Shown here piece by piece: positions 56,439 through 64,000 of a DNA stretch of 64,000 nucleotides. The notes beneath the pieces were generated by a model. That model saw only the letters and a program-made list of their open reading frames with translations. It was not told where the DNA came from and did not search any database. The stretch is from CAZHTF01 sp964535305 (GTDB lineage: Bacteria; Planctomycetota; Phycisphaerae; UBA1845; Fen-1342), in assembly GCA_964535305.1 (NCBI GenBank), contig CAZHTF010000003.1:1-64000 (forward strand), read 5' to 3'. Numbering within the stretch: the first letter of the stretch is position 1; every line of letters begins with the position of its first letter. A program made the translations under genes and the position numbers.

Positions 56439-58586
56439 ATGCGCGTCTGGCCCGGTATGCCGTTTCCGCTCGGGGCAACTTGGGATGGCGACGGCGTGAA
56501 TTTCGCGCTGTACTCGGAGCACGCCAGCGCGGTCGAGTTGTGCCTGTTCGACGAGCGGGGTGCGGAGCGCGACCGCTTGCGCATGCCCGAGCGCACGCTG
56601 CACGTCTGGCACGCGTATCTGCCGGGGCTGCGGCCAGGGCAGCATTATGCGTATCGCGTACACGGGCCGTACGCGCCCGAGCATGGGCAGCGATTTAATC
56701 CGAAAAAACTCCTGGTTGACCCGTATGCCAAGGCGATCAGCGGGGCGCTGCGATGGGACGACGCGCTCTTTGGCTACACGCTGGGCGACGCGCGCGACGA
56801 CCTTTCGCTCGATCCGCGCGATTCCGCGCCATTTCTGCCAAAGTGTGAAGTGATCGATGACGCGTTCAACTGGGGAGACGATCGCCCGCCGCGCGTGCCG
56901 TGGGATCGTTCGGTGATCTACGAATGCCATGTGCGCGGGCTGACGGTGCGGCATCCCGGCCTGGCTGCGCACCTGCGCGGGCGCTATCTGGGGCTGGCGA
57001 GCGAGCCGCTGATCGATCACCTGCAGAAGCTGGGCGTCACCGCGGTGGAGCTGCTGCCGGTGCACCAGGCCGTGGATGATCGCATGCTGACGGTCCGCGG
57101 CCGCACGAACTACTGGGGCTACAACACGCTGGGCTTCTTCGCGCCAGATGTGCGCTTCGCGAGCAGCCCCTCCGGCAGTGTCGCGGTGCGCGAGTTCAAG
57201 ACCATGGTAAAGGCCCTGCACCAGGCCGGCATCGAGGTGCTGCTCGACGTTGTTTACAACCACACGGCCGAGGGCAACCAGCGCGGCCCGACGCTCAGCC
57301 TGCGCGGCATCGATAATCTGGTCTACTATCGCACCGACCCCGGCAATCGCCGCTACTACGTAGATTTCAGCGGCTGCGGCAACACGCTGAACACGCCGCA
57401 CGTTCGCGTGCTGCAATTGGTGCTGGATAGCCTGCGTTACTGGGTGACGCACATGCATGTCGACGGTTTCCGCTTTGATTTAGCGCCGGCCCTGGCGCGG
57501 GGCGAGAGCGGCGAGTACGAGCGTCACGGCGCGTTTCTGGCTTGCGTGGCGCAAGATCCGGTGCTGTCGCGAGTGAAGCTGATTTCGGAATCGTGGGACC
57601 TTGGTCGTCGCGGTTACCACGTGGGCAATTTTCCGCCGGGCTGGGCCGAATGGAATGACAAGTACCGCGACACGGTGCGGCGCTTCTGGCGCGGCGACCA
57701 GGGTCAAGTGGCTCAGATGGCCTATCGCCTGGCTGGCAGCAGCGACCTGTTCGCCGCGTTTGATCGCGGCCCGTGCGCCAGTGTCAATCTAGTCACCGCG
57801 CACGACGGCTTCACGCTGCACGACCTGGTGACCTACGAGCGCAAGCACAACCAGGCCAACGGCGAGCAGAACCGCGACGGGCACGATCACAACTTCAGCG
57901 CGAATTGGGGCGTCGAGGGCGAGACGCCGCGGCTGGAGATTCGCCGCGTGCGCGAGCAGATTAAGCGCGACCTGCTGGCGACGCTCGCGTTTTCGCTGGG
58001 CGTGCCGATGTTGACCGCCGGCGATGAGATGGGCCGCACGCAGCTCGGCAACAACAACGCCTATTGCCAGGACAACGAGATCTCGTGGGTGAACTGGAAT
58101 CTCAACGAATCCAACCGCGAGCTCCTGGATTTCACCCGCCGCGTGATCGAGATTTTCCGCGAGCATCCGGTGCTGCGGCGGCGCTCTTTCTTCCGCGGGC
58201 AGAGCGTCGGTGCGCGGGGCGTGAAGGATGTAACCTGGGTCAAGCCGGATGGGCACGAATTCGGGCACGCCGATTGGTCGGACCCGCATCGGCACGTTTT
58301 CGGCATGCTCATCCACGGACATGCCGAGGAGGGGCTGGATGCGCAGGGGCAGCCGTTCGCGACGCAGACGCTGCTGCTGCTGCTGAATGGCGGGCGTACT
58401 TCGAGCCCGTTCCAGTTGCCGCGCTTGCCGCCGGCCGGGACGTGGTTCATACTGCTGGACACGGTGCATCCGAAAGCGCCGACGCAGCCGGCCGACCACG
58501 ACGTGATCGGGCTTCCGGCGCACTCCCTGCAACTGCTGAAGTTCGTCGAGCTGCATGAACCACGAAAAACCGCACCGCGAGCCTGA
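56439..58586 (+). CDS. glgX: Glycogen debranching enzyme GlgX
   Basis: 715 aa GH13 enzyme. ATG 56439 follows AGGA and begins the family N-terminus (MRVWPGMPFPLGATWDGDGV) with a CBM48 domain. The core shows VIYECHVRGLTVRHPGL, LLDVVYNHTAEGNQRGPTLS, nucleophile Asp in MHVDGFRFDLAPALAR, acid Glu in VKLISESWDLG, and Asp in LVTAHDGFTLHDLVTYERKH, plus NNNAYCQDNEISWVNW. It hydrolyses alpha-1,6 branches of phosphorylase-trimmed glycogen. glgB starts inside its last 32 bases. Confidence 0.96.
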   Translation: MRVWPGMPFPLGATWDGDGVNFALYSEHASAVELCLFDERGAERDRLRMPERTLHVWHAYLPGLRPGQHYAYRVHGPYAPEHGQRFNPKKLLVDPYAKAISGALRWDDALFGYTLGDARDDLSLDPRDSAPFLPKCEVIDDAFNWGDDRPPRVPWDRSVIYECHVRGLTVRHPGLAAHLRGRYLGLASEPLIDHLQKLGVTAVELLPVHQAVDDRMLTVRGRTNYWGYNTLGFFAPDVRFASSPSGSVAVREFKTMVKALHQAGIEVLLDVVYNHTAEGNQRGPTLSLRGIDNLVYYRTDPGNRRYYVDFSGCGNTLNTPHVRVLQLVLDSLRYWVTHMHVDGFRFDLAPALARGESGEYERHGAFLACVAQDPVLSRVKLISESWDLGRRGYHVGNFPPGWAEWNDKYRDTVRRFWRGDQGQVAQMAYRLAGSSDLFAAFDRGPCASVNLVTAHDGFTLHDLVTYERKHNQANGEQNRDGHDHNFSANWGVEGETPRLEIRRVREQIKRDLLATLAFSLGVPMLTAGDEMGRTQLGNNNAYCQDNEISWVNWNLNESNRELLDFTRRVIEIFREHPVLRRRSFFRGQSVGARGVKDVTWVKPDGHEFGHADWSDPHRHVFGMLIHGHAEEGLDAQGQPFATQTLLLLLNGGRTSSPFQLPRLPPAGTWFILLDTVHPKAPTQPADHDVIGLPAHSLQLLKFVELHEPRKTAPRA

Positions 58587-60783
58587 AGTCGACGCGCCAC
58601 TGGCGGTCGCGCCGGACGACTGGAAGCGCTTGTCGCTCGGGCGACACTCGGCCCCGCATGATTTCTTGGGTGCCCATCCAGCCAGCGTCGCGGGCGTGCC
58701 CGGCGTCGTGGTGCGCGCGTTCCATCCGGAGGCGCAGCGCGTCGACGTCCTGCTGCCGGCGCGCGTATATGGCATGACGCGCATCGCCGAAGGCGGGCTT
58801 TTCGCCGTTTTTATCGCCGGGGCCAGCCTGCCGCTGGCCTACCAACTGCGCTTCAGCTTCGCGGACGGGAACACCTGGGAGCGCGACGACCCGTATCGTT
58901 TCATGCCGACGCTGGGCGATGTCGATCTGCACCTTTTTAACGAAGGCACGCATCGGCGGCTCTGGGAAAAATTCGGCGCGCACCTGCGGACCGTCGAGGG
59001 CGTCGAAGGCGTCTCGTTCTCTGTCTGGGCGCCGAACGCCGAACGCGTCAGCGTTGTCGGCGATTTTTGCCAGTGGGATGGGCGGCTGCTGCCGATGCGG
59101 CAGATGGGCAGCTCGGGGGTGTTTGAGCTGTTCGTACCGGGCCTTGCCAGCGGCACGCTTTACAAATTCGAGATTCGCACGCGCGACGGAACAATGCGGC
59201 TCAAATGCGACCCGCTGGGGCGCTGGATGGAGCGCCCGCCCGGCACGGCTTCGCGCGTCGCGTCGTCGCAGTACGAGTGGGGCGATCATGAGTGGATCGC
59301 GCGGCGTCAGCAACTGGACGTCCGCCGCGAAGCCATGTCGATCTACGAGGTGCACCTGGGGTCGTGGCGGCGTGTGCCCGAGGAGGGCTATCGCCCGCTG
59401 ACGTACCGCGAGATCGCCCCGCGGCTGGTCAGCCACATGAAGCGCTATAGCTTCACGCACCTGGAGCTGATGCCGGTGGCCGAGTATCCGTTCGCTGGCT
59501 CGTGGGGCTACCAGGTGACCGGCTATTACGCGCCCACCTCGCGCTACGGCACGCCCGACGATTTCCGCTACCTGGTGGATGTCTGTCATCGCGCGGGCAT
59601 CGGCGTGATCGTGGATTGGGTGCCGGCACACTTCTGCAAGGACGATTTCGCGCTGCGGCTGTTCGACGGCACGCCGCTGTATGAGCACGACGATCCGCGC
59701 CGCGCGGAGCACCCGGACTGGGGCACGCTGATCTTCAATTATGGCCGGCACGAGGTCCGCAATTTCCTCGTGGCCAACGCGCTCTACTGGCTGCAAGAAT
59801 TCCACGTCGATGGGCTGCGCGTCGATGCCGTCGCCTCAATGCTCTACCTCGATTACAGCCGCAAGGAAGGCGACTGGATCCCGAATCGCTACGGTGGGCG
59901 CGAAAATCTGGAAGCGATCGAGCTTCTGCGCGAGACGAACGAGCTGATCCGCACGGATTTTCCCGGCTGCTACATGATCGCCGAGGAATCGACTGCCTGG
60001 GGCGGCGTGACGGCGCCGGTGCAGAGCGGTGGGCTGGGCTTCGCGTTCAAGTGGAACATGGGCTGGATGCACGACACGCTGCTGTATTTCTCGAAAGACC
60101 CGGTGCATCGCAAGTTCCACCACAACGAGCTGACGTTCTCGATGATCTACGAGTATTCCGAGCGCTTCATCAATCCGCTCTCGCATGATGAAGTCGTGCA
60201 CGGCAAACGCTCGCTGATCGAGAAGATGCCCGGCGATCTGTGGCAGAAATTCGCCAATCTGCGGGCGCTGCTGGCGTATCAATACCTACGCCCCGGCAAG
60301 AAGCTGCTCTTCATGGGCTCCGAGCTGGCGCCCTGGCGCGAGTGGAACCACGACGAGAGCCTGGATTGGCATCTGGGCGACGACCCACATCGCATTGGGC
60401 TCTCGAAGCTGCTCGAAGCGCTCGGCCGGGTCTACCTGGAGACGCCGGCGCTCTGGCGGGCGGACTCCGACCCGCACGGCTTCGCCTGGATCGATTGCCA
60501 CGATGCGGACAATTCGGTCTTCGCCTTCCTGCGACGCGACGGCGATGCGCATGTGGTCGTAATCATGAACTTGACGCCCGTGCCACGCGACGGGTATCGC
60601 TTCGGCGTGCCGCATGGCGGCATGTACGCGAAGCTGCTGTGCACCGACGACGCCGCGTTTGGCGGCAGCGCCTATCAGCCCTTCGAGATGCTGCGGTCCA
60701 GCCAGCCGGGCTGGCATGGCTTCCCGCACTCGCTCGAGCTCTCATTGCCGCCGCTGGCGGTGATCGCGCTGCGGCCGACGTAA
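58555..60783 (+). CDS. glgB: 1,4-alpha-glucan branching enzyme GlgB
   Basis: 742 aa GH13 enzyme with two N-terminal beta domains, the second being CBM48 (FSVWAPNAERVSVVGDFCQW). Catalytic region: EVHLGSWRRVPEEGYRPLTY, GVIVDWVPAHFCKDDFALRL, Asp in FHVDGLRVDAVASMLYLDYS, Glu in YMIAEESTAWGGVTAP and Asp in FINPLSHDEVVHGKRSL. It makes alpha-1,6 branches in glycogen. The 32-base overlap with glgX shows translational coupling, which balances branching and debranching. Confidence 0.97.
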   Translation: MNHEKPHREPEVDAPLAVAPDDWKRLSLGRHSAPHDFLGAHPASVAGVPGVVVRAFHPEAQRVDVLLPARVYGMTRIAEGGLFAVFIAGASLPLAYQLRFSFADGNTWERDDPYRFMPTLGDVDLHLFNEGTHRRLWEKFGAHLRTVEGVEGVSFSVWAPNAERVSVVGDFCQWDGRLLPMRQMGSSGVFELFVPGLASGTLYKFEIRTRDGTMRLKCDPLGRWMERPPGTASRVASSQYEWGDHEWIARRQQLDVRREAMSIYEVHLGSWRRVPEEGYRPLTYREIAPRLVSHMKRYSFTHLELMPVAEYPFAGSWGYQVTGYYAPTSRYGTPDDFRYLVDVCHRAGIGVIVDWVPAHFCKDDFALRLFDGTPLYEHDDPRRAEHPDWGTLIFNYGRHEVRNFLVANALYWLQEFHVDGLRVDAVASMLYLDYSRKEGDWIPNRYGGRENLEAIELLRETNELIRTDFPGCYMIAEESTAWGGVTAPVQSGGLGFAFKWNMGWMHDTLLYFSKDPVHRKFHHNELTFSMIYEYSERFINPLSHDEVVHGKRSLIEKMPGDLWQKFANLRALLAYQYLRPGKKLLFMGSELAPWREWNHDESLDWHLGDDPHRIGLSKLLEALGRVYLETPALWRADSDPHGFAWIDCHDADNSVFAFLRRDGDAHVVVIMNLTPVPRDGYRFGVPHGGMYAKLLCTDDAAFGGSAYQPFEMLRSSQPGWHGFPHSLELSLPPLAVIALRPT

Positions 60784-60870
60784 GCTTCTCGCTGCCGCAC
60801 CACAACTGGCTGTGCGACGCTGCGCTTGGCTGCCGCATTTTCCGCTGGCCCGATCTGAATATGTGTGCAC

Positions 60871-62480
60871 ATGTCTGATCGCCCGCTGTTCGATCCATCG
60901 CGAATTCACGTTCCGGCGAGTGAGCTCGGCCCACCGTCCACATCGCCCAACGCGCTAAGCGTGCGGCAGGTAAATGAGTTGGTGCGCGGCGCCGTGAATC
61001 GGCACCTGCCGGCGACACTGCACGTGCTCGGCGAGCTTGCCGACTTCTCGCGCTCGGCCAGCGGGCACAGCTATTTCACGCTGAAGGACTCGAGCAGCGA
61101 GCTGCGCTGCGTCATGTGGCGCAGTGCTGCGATCAAGCTTTCCTTCGTACCTACCGACGGGCTGCAGGTGATCGCCAGCGGCGGCGTCGAGGTCTACGCG
61201 CCACGCGGATCGTATCAGCTCGTTGTGGGGGGGGGGGCGGCCCCCCGNNNNNNNNNNGCCTGGAGCCGCGCGGCGTCGGCGCACTCGAGCTGGCATTCCG
61301 CCAGCTCCGCGACAAGTTGGCGCGCGAAGGTCTGCTCGACCCCGCCCGAAAGCGCAAATTGCCCGCGATTCCGCGGCGCGTCGGCGTGGTCACCAGCCTG
61401 AGCGGCGCCGCACTGCGCGACATCCTGCAAACGCTCGCACGTCGCTTCGCCGCGCTCGAAGTGCTTGTCTTCCCCACGCGCGTGCAGGGCGTCGGCGCGG
61501 CCCAGGAAATCGCCGCCAGCGTCACACGCATGAACCGCCACGCCGCGGCGCTGGGCGGGATTGATGTGGCGATTGTCGGGCGCGGCGGCGGCTCGCTTGA
61601 AGACCTCTGGGCGTTCAACGAGGAAGTCGTGGCGCGGGCTGTGGTTCAAAGCGCCATTCCGATCGTTAGCGCTGTGGGACACGAGATTGACGTGAGCATC
61701 TGCGACCTGGTCGCCGACCTGCGCGCCGCGACGCCGACCGCCGCCGCCGAAATGATCGTGCCCAACCAGGCGCAGTTGATCAGCGAGCTGCAGCGGCAGG
61801 CAGGCCGCGCCGGCCGCGCGGCGCGCTATTCATTCGAGCGCGCCACGACGCGTCTGCAACAGCGAACAATCCGCGAGCCGCTGGCGCGGCCATTGCAGCG
61901 GCTGAACGAGCGGGCGCAGTTGCTCGACGATGCGCTGCTGCGGATGCAGCGCGCCAACCAAGAGCAGACGCGGGCGCAGCGCGAGCGACTGGTCCGGGTT
62001 GAGACGGCACTGCTGCGCTTCGCCGCCGGGGCGCGCTTCGTCCAATTGGCGCGGCGGGCCGAGCGCAGCGGGCGGCGGCTGCGCGAGGCGCTGTTTGAGT
62101 TGCTGCGCGGCCTGGAACGGCAAATCGCGCGGCGCTTAGCAACATTGCAGCGCTCGGCGCCCGCCGTGCGGCTGGGGCGCGTGCAGGAGCATCAGTTGCA
62201 GAGCCTGACGCGGCTGCGGCTGGCCTTCGGGCGCTTGCTGGCGCAGCGGCGCGAGGCGTTGGCCACGCGGCTGGCGGCAGTGCAGGCTTGTGACCCGCGG
62301 CGCGTGCTGGCCCGCGGCTATAGCATCACGCGCGAGCTGCGCAGCGGCCGCGTGCTACGGAGCCTGAAGGACGTTCGCGAAGCGCAGCGGATCGAGGTGG
62401 AGTTGGCGGATGGGCGCTTCCGCGCGACCGCGGACGACCCGCGCCAGCCGAGCCTGTTTGACACGCTGCGCTCGGATTAA
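60871..62480 (+). CDS. xseA: Exodeoxyribonuclease VII large subunit, interrupted by an assembly gap
   Basis: ~535 aa in two pieces. The first half holds the OB-fold domain (ALSVRQVNELVRGAVNRHLP, LGELADFSRSASGHSYFTLK, LRCVMWRSA). At 61227-61247 a G11/C6 run precedes ten N (61248-61257). The second half continues with LEPRGVGALELAFRQLRDKL, IPRRVGVVTSLSGAALRDIL, DVAIVGRGGGSLEDLWAFNE, IPIVSAVGHEIDVSICDLVA, a coiled-coil middle and a conserved end (DPRRVLARGYSITRE). The enzyme degrades single-stranded DNA with a small XseB subunit; xseB is not seen next to it. The start ATG is 60871. Confidence 0.92.
61227..61257. other. Assembly gap with adjoining artificial-looking G/C run
   Basis: Eleven G, C, GG, six C and G immediately precede a 10-N run (61248-61257) inside xseA. 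The homopolymer and the encoded Gly-Gly-Gly-Ala-Ala-Pro do not fit the protein family and are probably a sequencing or assembly artefact. Confidence 0.85.
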
Positions 62481-62521
62481 GGAGACCGCGCGGGGGGCAG
62501 CTGCGTTGCAGCAACCAGGCG

Positions 62522-63973
62522 CTAGCCGCCGGCCTTGAGTTTCTCGGCCTTTTCGGCGGCCATCTCGATTGAGCCGACGTACATGAACGCCTGCTCGGGC
62601 AGATGGTCCCACTTGCCGTCGCACAGCTCCTTGAAGCTGCGGAGCGTGTCTTCACGCCGCGTGTAATTGCCCGGGAAGCCGGTGAATTGCTCGGCGACGA
62701 AGAACGGCTGGCTGAAGAAGCGCTCGATCTTGCGGGCGCGGCCGACCAGCAGCTTGTCGTCTTCGCTCAACTCATCGACACCCAGAATGGCGATGATGTC
62801 CTGCAGGCTCTTGTAGCGCTGCAGCGTGGCCTGCACACGGCGGGCGATCTCGTAGTGCTCCGTGCCGACGACGCCGGGGTCGAGCACGCGCGAGCTGGAT
62901 GCCAGCGGATCGATCGCGGGGTAGATGCCTTTCTCAGCGATGGCGCGTTCGAGCACGATGAACGCGTCCAGGTGCGTGAACGTGGTCGCGGGGGCCGGGT
63001 CGGTCAGGTCGTCCGCCGGCACGTAGACGGCCTGCACGCTGGTGACGGCCCCGGCCTTGGTTGAGGTGATCCGTTCCTGCAGCTCGCCCATCTCGGTGCC
63101 GAGCGTCGGCTGGTATCCGACCGCGGACGGCATTCGGCCCAGCAGGGCTGACACCTCGGAGCCGGCCTGCGAGAATCGGAAGATGTTGTCGATGAACAGC
63201 AGCGTGTCTTTTCCAGATTGGTCGCGGAAATACTCGGCCATCGTCAGCGCGGTGAGCGCGGCCCGCAGGCGCGAGCCAGGCGGCTCGTTCATCTGGCCGA
63301 AGACCATCGCGGTCTGATCGATGACGGACTTGCCGGTGTTGCCGATCTTGGCGTGCTGCATTTCGAGCCAGAGATCGTTGCCCTCGCGCGTGCGCTCGCC
63401 GACGCCGGCGAAGACGGAGTAGCCCCCGTGCTGCGTGGCGATGCGGGCGATCAGTTCCTGAATCACGACAGTCTTGCCCAGGCCGGCGCCGCCGAAGAGC
63501 CCGATTTTTCCGCCGCGGACGAACGGGACCAGCAGGTCGATGATCTTGATCCCGGTCTCGAATTGCTCGGTCTTTGGCGTTAGCTCGGAGAACTCGGGCG
63601 GGTCGCGGTGGATCGGCTTGCGCTCGCTGGCCTTGACTGGGCCGCGGCCGTCGATGGCTTCGCCGACGAGATTGAAGACGCGGCCGAGCGTGCCTTCGCC
63701 GACCGGGACGGAGATGGCGGCCCCGGTATCGGTGATCGGCGCACCGCGCACGAGTCCGTCGGTGCTGCCCAGCGCGACGGCCCGTACCCGGCCGCCGCCC
63801 AGGTGCTGGGCGACCTCGCACCAGAGCGTCTGCTCGCGGACGACGCCGCTGAGCTCGGTACGAATGCCGACGCGTAGGGCGTTGTAGATCTTGGGCAGGT
63901 GCGCCTCGTGGAACTCGGCGTCCAGCGTGGAGCCGATGACCTGCGTGACGCGGCCGACGTTTTCTTTGCTCAT
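62522..63973 (-). CDS. atpD: F-type ATP synthase subunit beta
   Basis: 483 aa. The start at 63973 has GGAG upstream. Catalytic subunit of F1: Walker A GLFGGAGLGKTVVIQELIAR, VFAGVGERTREGNDLWLEM, Walker B region DTLLFIDNIFRFSQAGSEVS, ALLGRMPSAVGYQPTLGTEM and the DELSEDDK element (DELSEED in most homologues; catalytic contacts of the C-terminal domain). Length normal. atpC, which usually follows, is not present downstream: xseA ends 41 bases beyond and runs the other way. The rest of the operon would lie beyond 64000. Confidence 0.97.
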   Translation of the reverse strand: MSKENVGRVTQVIGSTLDAEFHEAHLPKIYNALRVGIRTELSGVVREQTLWCEVAQHLGGGRVRAVALGSTDGLVRGAPITDTGAAISVPVGEGTLGRVFNLVGEAIDGRGPVKASERKPIHRDPPEFSELTPKTEQFETGIKIIDLLVPFVRGGKIGLFGGAGLGKTVVIQELIARIATQHGGYSVFAGVGERTREGNDLWLEMQHAKIGNTGKSVIDQTAMVFGQMNEPPGSRLRAALTALTMAEYFRDQSGKDTLLFIDNIFRFSQAGSEVSALLGRMPSAVGYQPTLGTEMGELQERITSTKAGAVTSVQAVYVPADDLTDPAPATTFTHLDAFIVLERAIAEKGIYPAIDPLASSSRVLDPGVVGTEHYEIARRVQATLQRYKSLQDIIAILGVDELSEDDKLLVGRARKIERFFSQPFFVAEQFTGFPGNYTRREDTLRSFKELCDGKWDHLPEQAFMYVGSIEMAAEKAEKLKAGG

Positions 63974-64000
63974 TTCGAGGCTCCGCAAGCAAAACTCAGA

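Noticed and set aside
1..64000. CRISPR arrays, insertion sequences, prophage genes, tRNA and rRNA genes
   Set aside because: Looked for by eye on both strands; no regularly spaced repeats, transposase, integrase or tRNA-like folds were recognised.

Overview
The window is a 64 kb piece of a GC-rich bacterial chromosome, most likely from the Planctomycetota. Four things point there: an orphan prepilin whose C-terminus carries an H-X9-DG signature (37313-38260), two dockerin type I repeats ending a secreted beta-propeller (40958-42229), a PEP-CTERM tail on a secreted protein (30070-31320), and a large lipoprotein ending in a CBM9-like domain (31397-34315). The assignment is inferred from gene content; no rRNA or tRNA gene is visible. 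Two 10-N runs (12697-12706, 61248-61257) show that the sequence is a scaffolded draft assembly, and each interrupts a gene.

Layout. 1-8.1 kb: small proteins (two convergent overlapping ORFs, a BFD-like 2Fe-2S protein, a transglutaminase-like membrane protein, a YkgJ-type cysteine-cluster protein, a strongly acidic protein, a DinB-like protein), then a divergent arsR/arsM arsenic pair with face-to-face promoters, a methyltransferase, a 0.7 kb non-coding stretch, and a J-domain-like membrane protein. 8.3-17.2 kb: alaS, panB, a second zinc-ribbon methyltransferase (gapped), polX, a secreted beta-propeller gene split by an in-frame TAG, and a PhzF protein. 17.2-21.7 kb: a large secreted HEAT-repeat protein with an excellent promoter, a secreted hypothetical, rpmA and a lipoprotein. 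21.8-30 kb: the membrane arm of complex I as nuoHJKLMN, without nuoI or the peripheral arm. 30-38.3 kb: envelope genes (a trypsin-like protein lacking its catalytic triad, the GH-like lipoprotein coupled to a degenerate Gfo/Idh/MocA protein, a secreted protein overlapping purC, the prepilin). 38.3-48.4 kb: an MFS transporter, an aspartate aminotransferase, the dockerin propeller, a response regulator next to an Rrf2 regulator, an STN-domain protein, a YbaK deacylase, lysS, a radical SAM protein and an ASCH-like protein. 48.6-52.5 kb: rpmF-plsX-fabH-fabD-fabG. 52.5-64 kb: a thioredoxin-fold/TPR protein, a STAS protein beside glgP, divergent glgX-glgB, xseA (gapped) and atpD.

How the genes work together. 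The clear units are arsenite sensing and methylation (arsR/arsM), proton-pumping respiration (nuoHJKLMN, with atpD 33 kb away), initiation of fatty acid and phospholipid synthesis (plsX-fabHDG downstream of rpmF), and glycogen turnover (glgP, glgX, glgB). No self-contained new defence system, mobile element or biosynthetic cluster was found. The best leads are proteins that keep a fold but have lost its signature residues (pseudo-trypsin, Gfo/Idh/MocA-like protein, J-domain-like protein, thioredoxin-fold protein, Rrf2 protein, radical SAM protein with a shifted cysteine motif), the extracytoplasmic HEAT/receiver-like protein, and the non-coding stretch with a 14-nt Shine-Dalgarno-type sequence followed by an intrinsic terminator.
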